Assembly: GCA_037074765.1 (NCBI GenBank)
Contig: JBAMDO010000069.1
Span: forward strand, 502,094 to 566,093
Length of the DNA stretch: 64,000 nt
Direction of reading: 5' to 3'
DNA from: Mansonella perstans
Taxonomy: Eukaryota > Nematoda > Chromadorea > Rhabditida > Onchocercidae
Under the pieces are notes generated by a model. The model was not told where the DNA came from and ran no database searches. It saw nothing but the letters and a program-made list of their open reading frames with translations. The position numbers and the translations under genes were made by a program. This document shows, piece by piece, positions 48,201-61,570 of the stretch. Every line of letters begins with the position of its first letter. Position 1 is the stretch's first letter.

Positions 48201-51200
48201 AATTATTAAATGTAATCCAAGCGGAAATTTCCCTTTATCATTTCCCATAGAATAATACTAATTGAGAGTAACTCCTGACTTTTCTATAAATCAAAAGCTG
48301 AAGCGATTTATATTTGATGAAATAATTCTTATTAAGTTGAGCGATTTTTAGTTTCGCTTTAATCGCTAATCGAGAAACAGCATTAAAATAGGTGAAAGAA
48401 AAGAAAAATTGCCAAGTTTGCCTAGAACGAGATTGGAGCCTGAACTTAAATACTAGGCCAAGAATGAGAGCAGCCTCGACTAATATATTAGCTATACCAA
48501 ATGCAATTATGAGACTGAAATTACACAACAAAACACGATTTAAATAAATGCTGCATGTTAATTTTCGGTGCAATTGAATTTTTTTTTGATTATTAGTATG
48601 AAATAAGTCTTGTTGCATTGGTACTGCATTAAATAATATCAGAGGAAATTAAAAAGGTAATATTTGAAATAACTCTTAAAATATGCATGAGAAAAGTTCT
48701 CAGCCTAAAAATTTGAATTGTTTTATTTTTTACAAGCATTGCATTTAATTGTCCGTTCAATTTGTTAACTTTACCTGGTTATTGTTGTTGTTGCAGGTGA
48801 ATGAGTGAATGTGACAAGAAAACTATTAATCAATATAAGAAAATTATTAATTAGTATAGGAGGATTAATTATTATTAGAAAAATAATTAGTGTAAGAAAA
48901 TTACATAGTATAGGATAAGAAATTGTTATTATTGTAAATTAAATGTTACATTGAATAAAATTTGAAATTAAATTTTAATTATTTAGAAATAAAAATATTC
49001 CAAAAATAATAGAATTTATTTATCATTATTTTTTCGAATAAAATTTTACCTACGTATTAGACAAAAATTAATTGAAACTAATTTTAATTAAAAAAATTAA
49101 AAAATTAATGAATCATTCGGTATTTTTTTGCTTAAATAAAAAATTGAATAAACGTAACTTTCATTATTATCCGTAAAATTTTGCTCTTTTTAAAATTAAT
49201 TTTTAGCTTTAAATTTCTATTGCAACTAATTTTAATGATCGATTTTAGCTAACCAATTGTATCCATTATAATATGCAATTTTTTTTTTGCGCCAATTAGA
49301 CATTTTTATAATTTTCAGAAAAAAATGAAAAAGTTACTAATGAGTATTTTAAAAATTTTTTTTTTAATTTCATATTAAAAAAAATAATTAATTTGTGCTA
49401 ATTGGTTTATTAGAAATTTTAGAAAAAAAAGAAATTTAAAAATGATGCTTTATTTGCTGGCTATAATAGCTTCCTTATTTGCTGTGTTGCAACATCGTTT
49501 TGTTAGAAAAGTTTTTTTTTTTAAATTAATAAACGAGTCATTTTAGTGAAATATTTTTTCGAATAAATGTTTGTTACAGCAACGTAATTTTTTTTTAATT
49601 TTATCAAAAAGATTTTAATGAAAAAAAGTGAAAGAGAAAATTTAAGCGAAAAAAAAATCATTTCAAAATTTCAGTTTTACTTAATATTATTAAATGAATT
49701 TAAATCAAAATTAAATTTAAAATAAAAAGATTTGGAACTTGATTTCACATGCATTTGATATAATTAATTCATTTCAGCTTTATAAAAAAAAAATTAAAAC
49801 AAGCATACCTGGATTGATCACATTTTGATGTGAATGACATTGGTCGCCGATATAGATGTGAAATGTACATATACTGATGTTCCAGGTATGGACTCATACA
49901 ACTGTAGCATAGAATACGTGGTGCTAAAAATAAAGATGGAAAAATTTTTTTTCTAAAAAAAAGCAAATTTTTTAAAAAATTTATTAAATTTAACGAATTC
50001 AATAGGAAATTTAAGCAACTTTGTTATTTTAAATCTTGAGTTAGAAAATAAATGTGAAAAAAAAAAGAAATTATTACTTTTCTTTCTTTTTTGCGATTAT
50101 ATTTTCAGTAAGAAAATTTTCAAAAAAGCATTTCTCAATTAGTAATGAAATTAAAAATTAAATTCAAGTTTTTTAATTAATGTTTTTCCAAAAACAAAAC
50201 GGAAAGTGTCCAAAAATTTAATGATTAATTAGCATTAATAAATTGACAAACAAAATTGATTTCCGCTTTAAGAACAATTTGTGAAATTTTTTTAGTGAAA
50301 GCGGAAAAGTAACAATTTGCACTTTTTCTCATTTTTTTTCCTGAATAGAAATGAAATAAGTTGTAAGTAGTGCAAGCAGCAAGTTTTAAAACGAAGTTCA
50401 ATTTTTTTGTCATATTTGTCACACTTTGTCCAATTTGTCATATTTTGTCACTACTTTTTCATTATTTCTATTTCCTTTTCCTTGATTGTATTTCTCTAGC
50501 TTTCATTTTAATTTTCTTTTTTTTTCTTTTCCTTTTCTTGGTAATTAAATTAAATTGATTTTTTTTTTTAACAAGAAAATTTCTTATAAGAATTTGCACA
50601 TTTATTCTAGCTATCACTATTGAATTGGTCGTAGAAATAAATATATTTTTGTATTAAATGAAATATGCCAAATATTAAATTAAATAAATCACAACTGCTA
50701 ATTATATTATTATTTGCATTAATTATATTAGTACGTTTCTCAAAATGTTTTTCAGTAATATATTTTAAACGTTACTGTACTTGTTCAAAAATAAATAAAT
50801 AATACATGATGAAATTATTTGAATTCAAAGTAACGTTTAATTAATCATGTATATATATGTGTATATATATATATATATACTTATGAAAGAATTAATTCAA
50901 ATTTTTTAAATAACTTAAAAAGAATTTAGCAGTTATAACCATCATCTGCACATAGTTACTGCTCTGATAAATATTTTAAACGTTATGTTCATTACAAATG
51001 AAATTAAAAATACCTTGTAATGTCAATTGCATTACCAATTATTATTTCAAAGTATACAATGTTCATTCATCATAAAAAAAGGTACATACGGAAAGTTTCG
51101 AAATGTGAATAGCTTTCTGTTAAAATTGTAATACAATTTAAACTTTCAAAAAAAATGCAGCCCGAAAAATTACTTCTGCGATATATCGGGATTTTTTTTA

Positions 51201-54200
51201 TACGAATCTGTAAAAATACAAGAAATGTATTAATTATTAAAGCACGAAAATGGTTTTTCCTTTTTTTTAGTAACGTCTAAAAATAATAAGTACAGTAACG
51301 TTTAAAACATTATGTGGAAAATTTTTTTTTTTGTCCATTTATTCTAAAACTATAAATATATATTTTTGTTTATAAATAGTTTAGTATTTTAATTTTTAAA
51401 TTCAATGCAGAAATGATTTTGCAATGACAAATTTTTTTTCTCATATTCAACAAATATGAATGTTTTGGGGAAAACTTTTTTTTTTGATGACATTTTTTTG
51501 CATTGATTGTTATTTTAAATTACATACATACATTTTTTGTCACAAATATATTTTTAGCAAATTCAAAACTAACTCAACTATGCAAAAACGAAAAAAAATG
51601 TATTTCGCAAAAATTTATTGAGTAACTCTATTCTTATGAATTTTTAAAAATATTCAAAATGAATTGAAAAAATAGGAAGAAAAAAAGCTAAAGGGCAAAA
51701 TTTTATTATTTTTGCAAATTTTATTCTCTCTTTCTTCCTTCCACTAACATTTTCTTTTTTCACATTTGGTCCTAACCTATTTCTGTTATTCATTTTCATA
51801 TATGTTTGTTACTTTTTTTTAATTAGTAGAAATAATAATTTAGTTTTGTGACAAGAATAAGGAAAGCTAATTGCTAATGATGATTATTGCAATTATAATA
51901 ATTGCAAAATCATTAATTATTACTTATTATGAAACGACATGATTATTTTGATCATCGTTTTCCCTTCATTAATTTGCTCGCGTATTTTAACATTTATGAA
52001 TATTTTGATAAAATACTACTAGTGATGACAAAATGATAAAGCTCAATCAATTTGAATTCGTTCATAATTAGCAATAATAACTATCATCTTCTTTCCCTCA
52101 TTACAGTAATTATGGTGCTTAAAAGTAATAATAAAATGCAACCATAAATGTTAGAAGTAATGAAGCAAACATTTTCATCACACAAAAATCGTGATAAATT
52201 ATTTATAAAAGAAGAGTTCAATTTCAAAATTACATCCAAGCAAGATATGAAAATGATGTAATCCGTTTATTGATCGATTATCATCATCATATATTCAAAA
52301 TTGAATTTTTAATAAAAGCATTAGGAGGGGAAAAATTGTGAAGTTCACAATTGCCTCATAAATTTTGGGGAAAATTAATAAATGAGGATTATAAAATAGA
52401 AATTGAAATTTACACAAAGAAGAAATTTTACTGTAATGAATATTTAAGCACTTTTTTAATAAATTAAAAAAAATTTTAAACAATTATACTAGCTCAATAG
52501 CATTTGACAACATTGAATCATTTATTTGTGACATTATTCAAATTTAAAAACTGAAATAAAATCACTTATAATTGTTCAATTGGTAGACTGCTCAAAATTG
52601 GTAGTAGCAGAATTACTAAAAAATTGATTTCGCAGATGATAGCGAATTTACCACTGATAGATTAATTATTCATACTAACAGGGATAGATTAATTTCTCAG
52701 TCCCTTACTTACGAAATTATTTACAGATCGATTATTAAACAATATGGAATTAGAATTACTAGCAGATATTGTAAAAGTGATACCGTAAAAATCACTGATA
52801 GAGTAACTGTATATGTTTCTAATATTTAATTTCCTGTTTCTTTTTGTTTTTGCCTGATTGTTGAAGAATTTTACAGAAAAAAAGTTATTCGATCGATTTC
52901 TCTAAGAAAATAACAATGAATGGCTATGATTTTAACAATAACTGTAGTTAGAAAAATCATTCTACAAAATATCGAAAACTTATTTCAGAATTCACTCAAA
53001 CTAAGTTAGAGTTATACACATCATAAGAAATGTGAGAGAAATTGGCTTCACTTTTCTCTTTCAAGTTAAAATCAAAAAAAAAATTTTTGATAAATTCCTT
53101 TCACTATCATTTATAATAAAAAATGAAGATGCTAAATTTAAAAAATTTAATTTTTAATTCAAACATAAATTAAATCATAATTTTGATCTAGTTATAAAGA
53201 GAAGAATGAATTTTTATTGGTTATAGTTAGCAGCTAAAAAAAAATTTTAAAATTTTTCTCGATTATTTTAGAAAAAATAAACAAATAATGATTTGTGACA
53301 AAAAAAAATTAATTAATTAACATACAATAATATCGTGCACCAACACCACCGTATAGATCCGTAACATTTGCAACCATAAGACTAACAAGTTGTAGTAAAT
53401 CAGTAGCCATTTTCTTTTTTTTTTTTTTTGGCAAGAAATTACCGCATAATCAAAATTTGATAAAAAATTTATTTATAGGATTTATAATAAAATTTTGATG
53501 AGAAGATTGATCAATAGAATTTATAATCGAAATTTGATGAAAAACTGATCGATAGAATTTATAATCGGAATTTGATGGAAAAATTGATCGATGGAATTTC
53601 TGAAAAAGAAAAACCAATGAAATATTTCAATTGAAAATATTTTTATGGGTAAGATGTAATACACATCTATCGAAAGCAATAGACAAAAAAAGAAATTAAA
53701 AGGAGAAATTTTTTTCTGGAAAAAGGCTATATTAGTGGTAGTATAATATGGCCTATGTTACTGGTAGTAGTGAGTAGTTCGACCAATTCGTTTTGAAATG
53801 ATTAAGAGAGAATGAATTATTTTCGGCAGGAAGGACCAAAAAATTTTAGAAAATGAAGAGTAGGAGAAAAAATGGAATGGAAGAAAAGTAAAACTTTTTC
53901 AAGCTTTGTTCCTTTTTTCAGTAATGATGAAAAAGAAAACATTTCATTGTCTCATTGTCGTAGTTTAATTTTTTTTTTCTGTTGACGACAATAAAACTAA
54001 GTGAATTTTTCCTTTGAGAATTTTTTAAAATAAAATTAAAAACAGAGATAAAAAAAGAAGATAAAGAGAGAGTTGAAAAAATAAAACAAAAAATGTGACA
54101 AAAAGCAAAAGAGAATAAAATTTGTAGAAAAAAAAGAAAAATGATTTGATTTAAATGAAGTTTCTTTTTTTTTTATTTTTCTGAAATTAAGAAAAATAAT

Positions 54201-57200
54201 AAAAGAGTGATGGGAGAGAGAGAATTAAAAGAGAGGAAAAATAAAACAAAAATGTTGAGAATGAAATGATTGATTTAAATGAAAATTGCAAAAGGGAAAG
54301 AAGGAAACAGAGAGAGAGAGAGAGAGGGAGCGAAATGATTGTATTAAGTATAGTACTTCAATTGATTGAAGTATCACAAAATTTGATTTCAAAACTTATC
54401 GTCATTTTGCAGTCCCATTAGTAGTTTGCTGTTTAAAATATTGAGTGGATTTTGATATATTATAGGTCATCAGGATAATATTACATGTTATCAGGATGTT
54501 TTTTTTTTCATTACAGTCAATAATTAAAGTAATTGAAAAAAAAATTAAGTAGAAAATAATGAATTTCTGGAAGCTAAATCAATTAATCAAAGAATGAATG
54601 AAATAAAAATTCATGTTTTATTTGGACAAATTAATTAATTATTTAGTCAAAAATATAGCTTCTACTGTTTTTTTATTTATTCAGTTAAATCAAAGAAAAA
54701 GTTTGAGTTGAATTTATACTTGCTTTTAATTAAATCAATCAATTAAAAATGAAAAAAAAAAATTCCGACAATAATTGAATTAATTATTGAATTTCAAAAA
54801 ATGCTTAATATTTTATTTGTTTTTATTTTCTCCTTTCAATTAAAAAAAATATTTAAATTTGTTGACTAATTGATTAGTGTGTAGGAAAAAGGAAAAAAGA
54901 GGACTAATTTAATTAATAAACTTTTTTCATGCTCATTTTCAATGCATCAAATTTTTAAGCTAAATAATTTTAATTTATTTAAAACTAACACTTTTTTGAA
55001 TATGAAGAAAGAAAACTATTGAAGTTAATCATTGCTATTGAAAATTTATTTTATCATTTATCATTCAATCAATATATTTTTAATTAATTTCATTTGATTC
55101 CTAGTTAATCATTTTGTTTGTTATTATTTTCCTTTTTTGTAAATATTTCATAAATTGTAAGTTAATGTTTTTTTTCTTTTTTTTTTTTTTTTTTTCTGAA
55201 AAGTTAATCAACTGTAAAGGTGATTTAAAGTTCACCTGGATAATTTTAATTTACTGAGTTTTTTTTCTTTTTTTCCTTACATTCTTCTTCAAGGAATAAA
55301 ATTGGACTGAAAGCGGAATGGTTGAATTGTTTATAACAAAGAGATACTGACACAAAACTAAGGACTAGCGGAATAAGTAACGGAACTTATTAACGGGAAT
55401 AGCCTAAGTGATGAAAGAAAAAGTCCTTTTTTTTTGTTTTCGATTCGTCATTTGAGGAAAACGGAACAAGTGATAGGTCTATTAGATAGACCTATTATAA
55501 AAGATTAATTCATTTTTTTAAATGTTCCTATAAAGCTAATAAAAATTGTCTTGTTGATATGGAAACGAAAGCAAAAGTGTCGATTAGCGTTATAATAATT
55601 TATTGTTCTTTTTTTTTACGGCTTTACGAAACATTTAAAAAAGAATGGTGACATTTTTTTTTTTGAAAAACAAATCAAATTGTAAATAACCAAAAGTGGT
55701 TATTTTTATTTGCACACATTACATACATGCATATCATTAAAAAGGCGAATTTACGAGGCTTAATTTACATTTAAATCAAAGTTAATAAAAGTTGACAGAT
55801 TTATTTATTTTTTTCCCATGAATCTCTGATAAAATTATTAAAGGAGGAAAAGTTTAAAATATAGGCACTGATTTGTACAGCACATTAACTATGAGTTTTT
55901 TTGTGCAGAACAATCAATTATATTAATGTAGCTGGACTTTTATTTTTTAATTTTCTATTTTTTCTTTTTGAAAGGCTTACTAATTTAAAATTAAATAAAG
56001 TTGCACCTGGCAAAAGGAACTTAACTTCACTTACAGCTTTTTTTCTTTTTTTTTGTTCACTTTCTAAACTTCCGAATAAGTGCAAAAGTAGCTTAAAATT
56101 AAAAAGAAACTAAATTCTGCTGTAAAAGTATTAGAATGAAATTTTTGTTCTATTATTTGCCACACGAATATTAGTAAACAAATAAGTAACTATGTCCAGG
56201 GATTAAAATCTTGGGGAATAAAAAATTAAATTAATTTTCTTCATATTTCAATTTGAAATATAAAATGAAATAATAAAATTTAAATTCAAATATAAAATAG
56301 CCAAGAAAAAAAAACTTTTAATTAAAATGGAAAAAGATGTAAATTAGCGAAGGGAAAAAAAATCGAACAATGAAAATTTCAGCGATTAATCGAGTACGGA
56401 AAAAAGAATTTTAACTTATACTTACTTAAAGGACGAAAGAAATTCAATTTAATGGTTTAATTTAGGAAAAATTAATCAAATTCACTTTCAAATTATCATA
56501 GATTTAATTTAATATTAACTTCGAAATTAAAATCGAATTGAAAATAAAAATTAATGAACTAAATTAATTTAATGAATTTGTGAAGCTTTTTTCTTTCGAA
56601 TTACTTATATAGATATCAACAAATTTTTTTTTCAAACATGTGTTTTCAATTTTCTATTTAAATTTTAGCAAATTGTAACTACTTATTTAAATTAAACCGA
56701 ATATACCAAACATAACATGAATTCCTTATTTAATAAATTCAATAAAAGATATATTTCAACTCGTATTTAATAGCTTAATAAAATGTATCCTTAATTCGTA
56801 TTTAATAACTTTAATATAATATGCAACTCTTTTTTTAACTCATACTCAATAGCTTGAATAAAATATAAACTATCGCTCATACTTGAAAACTTGGATGAAA
56901 TATGCACTTTAATTCTTACTTAATAACCTTAATAAAATATATAATTAAACTCTTGCTTAACAACTTCAACAAAATATATAATTTGAGTCTTACTTAGTAA
57001 CCTGAATAAAGTATTTGTTTAAATAACTTTAATTCTTACTTAACAATGTAAATTTTAATTCTTACTTAATATCTTTTAATAATACTTTAATTCTTATTGT
57101 AATAGCTGTAATACAATATACACTTTGATTCTCACCTATTAATCTGAATAAAATATATACTTTACTGCTTACTTAATAAACTGAATAAAATTTTCTGCTT

Positions 57201-58735
57201 TATGCTTTTTTTTTTTAAAAAAAACAACTATAACACAAATCTATGCATGTTAATTTTTAGATCTCACCTTAGCAATTTTTTCTCTCATATACTTGCAAGT
57301 TTTTATTTAAATTTAACAAAACCTTCCATATACTTTTTAATTTTTGCTTTAGATCCTTTAGCAAGTGTACTTTAACACCTTGAAATTAACTTTAACAAAC
57401 TTTTCCATTTCATTTTTATTTTAACCGTAATAAATTTTCCTTTTTGCACATATTTAATTGTTATTTTAATCGTTTCGTAAGTTTCCAACTTACGTAACTA
57501 ATCGTTACGTGATTTTCCACAAATTTTTTGCTAAATAATTAAGTAAATTTACACTACATTTATAGTTCAAATTTACACATATGCTTTAATTCTTATTTAT
57601 AATGTCGAGAAATTTTTCATATTGGCATTCATTTAACTTTTTCTTCAAATTTATGTGTTAGTTTAATTTTTAAGTAAAGCTCGTTTTTAATAGGTTTTCT
57701 CATTGCAATTCATTAAATATATTCTGAATTATGTTAATAAGATATATTCTGAATTATGTTGATAATTTATCCTACCCTGAGTTTGAAAATCACTTGTGAA
57801 ATAAAATGCTGTATTAACAGTCCATTTTACAGTATTCCTAATAAATACTTTATTTCAAAAAAAAATTTTTTAAATTCGTTGGTAAATCAAAAAAAAAGAT
57901 AGAATGACAGACCACTGTCATCATAATTTGCCGGATCATGTACATTGGCCAGAATGAATGAGAACAACTTTGTGAGTTGTGTTGTCATACCAAATGTTGC
58001 ATTAATTTTAATATTAACAGTGATGATAGTAATAGAAGTAAGTGTAATAATAGCATTTCGATGATATTGTCATCATTCCGGAAAGACTTTTAAGTTTGCG
58101 TAATCGACAACAAATTATTTAGTTCACCTTTACTATTACGCAGTAAAAGTTATGAATAGACGAGCTGATAGACGGAATTCTGAAATTCTGGTTTGCTTCA
58201 GTAAGATAATCCGATTAGTCAGGATTAGAGTATTAATATCAAATCAGAGAATCTGGATCATTATTTCTTAGTATACTAAATAGCAGGATAGAGAGAGAGA
58301 GTAATATTGTTATTTTCAAAAGCATATTAGTCTTTTAAAAATTTATTGTTGGTTTTCCTGGAATCCAAAACATTTGATCTTGAGTTTGAATATATTTTTC
58401 TGCAGCCAATATGTCGGGAAAATTACGTAATAAATGATGTGCTGTATGATTAGGCTTAAAGCTTAAGACACAGACTTAAAGCTTTAACATAGCAATAGCA
58501 AATGGAACCAGAGTAGACAAATAAGCCGTGTTCTATCTCGCACTAGAACCTAAGCCAAATAGGCCGCAACTAAACGCCTCCTACTTTTCGGTCTCTTCCA
58601 TTTCAAGCCTTATTACACACTACAGAGATCAGAGATAGAAAAATAGAAAGTTATTTAGTTAGTTAGTTAGTCATATCCATAATTCTTTGCGCAAATAAAT
58701 GATGAAGTGTCATCAGTGGAACATGTTGTTGCCAT

Positions 58736-58773
<38 letters not shown>

Positions 58774-61570
58774 GCTGTTATTATTGTTGTAAAAATTAAT
58801 TGAGCTTACTGCATAATAAAAAAAAATAATCTCAACTGATATTATACCATACAAGTGTACTTATTATCATCTCACATGATTATAAATGTAATCGTTGAGA
58901 TACGTTGTTGTAATGAAAAGTGAACTGAGATATGATATCAGTCACATCATATCATTGCAACTACTATTCTCATTAATTACATTTTCATTTCATTATTTCA
59001 TTATCATAAAGTATTCGTGTGTAATATCGCCTTACCAATAATATTTTTCCCAAAAAGACTAAAAAAGTATTTAGATTCTAAGAGATCAAAAATTTTCAAC
59101 AATTCAATTACTGTATGTATATGTTCAACATAAATTTTAAAATAAAATGATACAATATGGTCATTTTTCATCTTTGTTAATTAACAAGAACAAATATACA
59201 TCATAAAAAGATTCTATCATTTGAAATGACGTATCTATGTGAAATTTAGATTTGAAATGACGTGTGTGTATAGTAAAATTTAGCTACAATTTCAATCAGT
59301 TTTATTTGAATCAATTATCAAACCACACTAAGTTTCTGATGATGATTTGATCTAATTCAGTTTTAAGTTGAATTCAATCAAAAAAAAAAATGATTGTAAG
59401 GATTCTTTTTTTCTTTCGACTTTGGTTTTAGATGAGAAAAAAATTAATTAAAAAATCTTTTTTTATCTAACAAAAAAATTAGTTTAGCTTATCAAAATAA
59501 GCTGATTGAGAAGGGTAGGGAAAAAAAAGAGAAATAAACAAAATTTCATCTCAGAAAAAAAAGTAAACTAAATTAATCGAACTTTGAGAAAAAAATCCGA
59601 AGAAATAAAATTTAATTAATAATTAAAAAACGAAATTTAATTGCCAAGTAAAAAATAAAATTTATTATTAGTTAAAAATATACTTTTTTTACATATCAAA
59701 AATATTTTTTAATTAGTAAACAAATTTTATTTTTTTGGATTTTTCTTTTGTTTTGAATAATTCATTTTCATTTCAAATTATTTAATCTAATTTAGCTACT
59801 AAAAAAAGACATGAGACATTTCACATTGATGATAAAAAATAAAAAGGATTATTGAATAACTAGTAGTATGTGATGCTTGTCTGGTCTTGAAAATTTTATT
59901 TAAACAATATTTACTGGCTTATATTATGTTTACATTTTTCAGGCTGTAGTTTGATGTGTTTTTGTTTTTTTTTCATTTCAGTCATTTGCCGAAAATTTAT
60001 TAAATTAAACTGTAAACTATTACTAATCGTTCATCGTTTAGGATTAAATCAATTTTAGCTATATGCATTCATTTAAAAAAATTTCGAGCTTAAGCTTTTG
60101 GCCAAATGCTGAAAAGTTTCGTCATTTAGATTCTCATTGCTCATCTAAAGTGTTTCATCAAATTTAAACTTGAACTGTTGGTCAAGCAAATATACTTGTG
60201 CAAAAATTCTATCTCATATGCACGAACCGCTAGTTTTAAGAATTCTATCTTGTATGTTCGAATTGCTAGTCATTTACACTCACTTTAGAATCACTTGTCA
60301 TTTACACTCACTTTAGAATCTCATTTCTGAGCGATTAGATAAAAAAAAGTTTTTTAGGTTTAGGCCTAAACTTAAGATTTAAACATTCTATTTCATAAAG
60401 CAAGTTTATCTTCAAATCTGATCTTTTTCAATGTTAATAATCACACATGGTTTTATGCTTAGACTTAGACTTAGGCCATTCATTTAAGCAATGAACTGCT
60501 AGTCAAATTAATTTGCTCAATAATTTCCTTTTTTTAGACATGAGCCATAAGCCAATTTATGTTTGTTAAAAAATCTCGTCATTTGAGTTCGAACTGTTCA
60601 GTCAGTTGCTAAGAAGTTTCTCGTTTAGATTTTCATGCTGATCTAAAGTGTTTCATTAAATTTAAACTTGGTCAAACAAATAAACTTGTTTAAAAATTTC
60701 ATTTCATAGGCTCGAATCGTTAATCATTTACATTCATTTAAGAATCTTATCTTTGGAGCCTAAGCTATTCTAGGTGCAGTCACTGAAAAAAATTCTTAAA
60801 TTTATGCCTAAGCTCAAGATTTAACGATTCTATTTCATGGAACAAATTTTGTTCTATCTTCAAATTCGAACTTTTTCATTGCTTAAGCGTCATCATTTAA
60901 ACAATAAACTACTGCCCAAATAAATTTGCTTAAAATTTCCTCTTTTAAGCAACAGCCATAAGTCAATTTATGTTCATTAAAAAATCTCATTTTCTGAGCT
61001 TGAGAATAGCTAGTGACAAGTTTTTCAACGTCAACAACTTTATGCTTACTTCATTCAACAAGTTTTCATCATTTTTAGCTTTGAATCATTTAAACCAAAT
61101 ATACAGATTTAATTGATTAGTTTTTTTTTTCTAAAACTTGAATTGCTTAGCCTAAAAATAATTATTTTTTACTTACAACAGAAAAGACATTTGTAAAAAT
61201 TAAAGCGAAATTTCAGGTCTTATTTTAATAACTTGCAGTTTATCATATTTCAATCTTAATTCATAAAAATTTAACCATTTTTTTTTAATTTGGCAGTTGA
61301 TTAATTAATGAATTTTTGAATGTGCAAAATAAACTTGGCAATTTTTTTTTTTTTTAATCATGCAATCTTTTATTTATCACATAGGTCCACAGGTATTTTC
61401 TAAATTACTAAAATTTAATTTAAAAGAAATATACCTGAAAATAATTGTCGATATTGTGGATGTTGATCACGCCATGTACGCAAATAATATTGATTATTGA
61501 TGGTTGTGTAACATTGTTGAATGACGATGCTAACAAATAATAATACGATCAATTTCATCTTGCCAAACAT
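41918..61570 (-). CDS. Ly-6-related GPI-anchored protein, ODR-2/HOT family
   Basis: Exons on the minus strand: 61570-61435, 49923-49809, 43573-43497, 42601-42469 and 42050-41918. All are GT..AG with matching phases; 594 nt give 197 aa. Residues 5-22 (MKLIVLLFVSIVIQQCYT) are a signal peptide; the ATG at 61558 may be the true start. The mature domain has ten cysteines, at 51, 54, 80, 95, 99, 120, 140, 166, 168 and 173. Their arrangement is that of the nematode Ly-6-related family: ILCYSCMSPYLE, then KCDQS, NCSDLC, GYLRGCISDI, NSC and LCACQKDLCN. A final hydrophobic stretch (YIPVLSFLIYFLVEFL) is a GPI-attachment signal. C. elegans ODR-2 acts in olfactory circuits and has isoforms with different first exons, which fits the alternative exon at 53410-53326. 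The HOT paralogues are similar, so orthology to odr-2 is inferred, not shown. Introns are large (11.5, 6.2, 0.9 and 0.4 kb). Confidence 0.87.
42840..42990. repeat. Degenerate repeats in an intron of the Ly-6 gene
   Basis: Variants of cttaacggaatgtatttccggtaattctc recur about four times (42840-42990) in the intron between exons 3 and 4. Confidence 0.65.
43640..43706. repeat. Three tandem copies of a small dyad (caatctttgcagattg)
   Basis: The unit aatctttgcagattg followed by a T-run repeats three times. Each unit is itself a dyad, with caatct and agattg as complementary arms around ttgc. It lies in the intron just upstream (in transcript order) of exon 3 of the Ly-6 gene. Confidence 0.8.
44595..44722. 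repeat. Tandem repeat, period about 20-21 bp, six copies
   Basis: Units of gtgcattgagaaaagcctt drift progressively to gtctattgaaaggagtcca from left to right. Intronic. Confidence 0.85.
45595..45890. repeat. (AAT)n-rich imperfect microsatellite
   Basis: About 300 bp of aataataat with frequent single-base variants (gat, aac, aaa). It yields open frames on both strands made of Ile/Asn/Leu only; these are not genes. Confidence 0.92.
53326..53410 (-). CDS. Alternative first exon of the Ly-6 gene
   Basis: ATG at 53410 opens a stretch encoding MATDLLQLVSLMVANVTDLY then GGVGARYY. It ends in phase 1 at a consensus GTATGT donor. Spliced to 49923 it gives ...YYSPRILCYSC, exactly in frame with the Ly-6 domain, for a 180-aa isoform. 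The exon at 61570-61435 also ends in phase 1 and makes the same join (LFSAPRILCYSC), and this exon cannot be spliced after it in frame (a TGA results). The two are therefore mutually exclusive starts, implying a second promoter near 53.5 kb. The N-terminus is only moderately hydrophobic, so signal function is uncertain. Confidence 0.7.
54310..54332. repeat. (GA)n microsatellite
   Basis: agagagagagagagagaggg run in intron 1 of the Ly-6 gene, in a wider purine-rich stretch (about 54040-54335). Confidence 0.85.
56740..57200. repeat. Degenerate tandem repeat, period about 45-55 bp
   Basis: About ten copies built on ttaattcttacttaataac followed by ttgaataaaatatata, with considerable drift. Intronic in the Ly-6 gene. 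Confidence 0.75.
58731..58793. repeat. (TTG)n microsatellite
   Basis: About 16 tgt/ttg triplets with gct and att variants at the right end. The minus strand reads as poly-Asn, which is not a gene. Confidence 0.93.
60095..61005. repeat. Tandem duplication of about 0.45-0.5 kb
   Basis: Copy 1 (about 60095-60590) and copy 2 (about 60595-61005) share, in order: gtttagattttcat, gatctaaagtgtttcat, aaatttaaacttg, gatttaa..attctatttcat, and gccataagtcaatttatgtt. Divergence is perhaps 15-20% with indels. Short aagcttaagcct-like pieces recur within. It lies about 0.4 kb downstream (in transcript order) of the signal-peptide exon, inside intron 1. Confidence 0.8.

Larger units (their letters stand above)
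43800..49808. other. Intron between Ly-6 exons 2 and 3
   Basis: This AT-rich intron of about 6.2 kb contains a 20-bp repeat (44595-44722), an (AAT)n-rich array (45595-45890) and a 126-codon minus-strand open frame at 48618-48238. That frame has hydrophobic stretches but no recognisable domain. I find no further exon supported by phase and homology. Confidence 0.65.
49924..61434. other. Intron 1 of the Ly-6 gene (signal-peptide form)
   Basis: Intron of about 11.5 kb. It contains the alternative first exon (53410-53326), a (TA)n run near 50852-50880, GA-rich tracts near 54060 and 54310, and the repeats listed at 56740-57200, 58731-58793 and 60095-61005. It is otherwise AT-rich with many A/T homopolymers. 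No nested gene is recognised. Confidence 0.7.

Noticed and set aside
48238..48618. 126-codon minus-strand frame with hydrophobic stretches (LIIAFGIANILVEAALILGL) and a TTTCAG inside
   Set aside because: It lies between two Ly-6 exons that join in perfect phase without it. No family is recognised. It could be a chance frame or an unannotated alternative exon, but support is too weak to call.
55901..56113. 70-codon plus-strand frame ending LKLNKVAPGKRNLTSL...
   Set aside because: It lies within an intron of the minus-strand Ly-6 gene, with no splice partners or recognised homology and T-rich composition.
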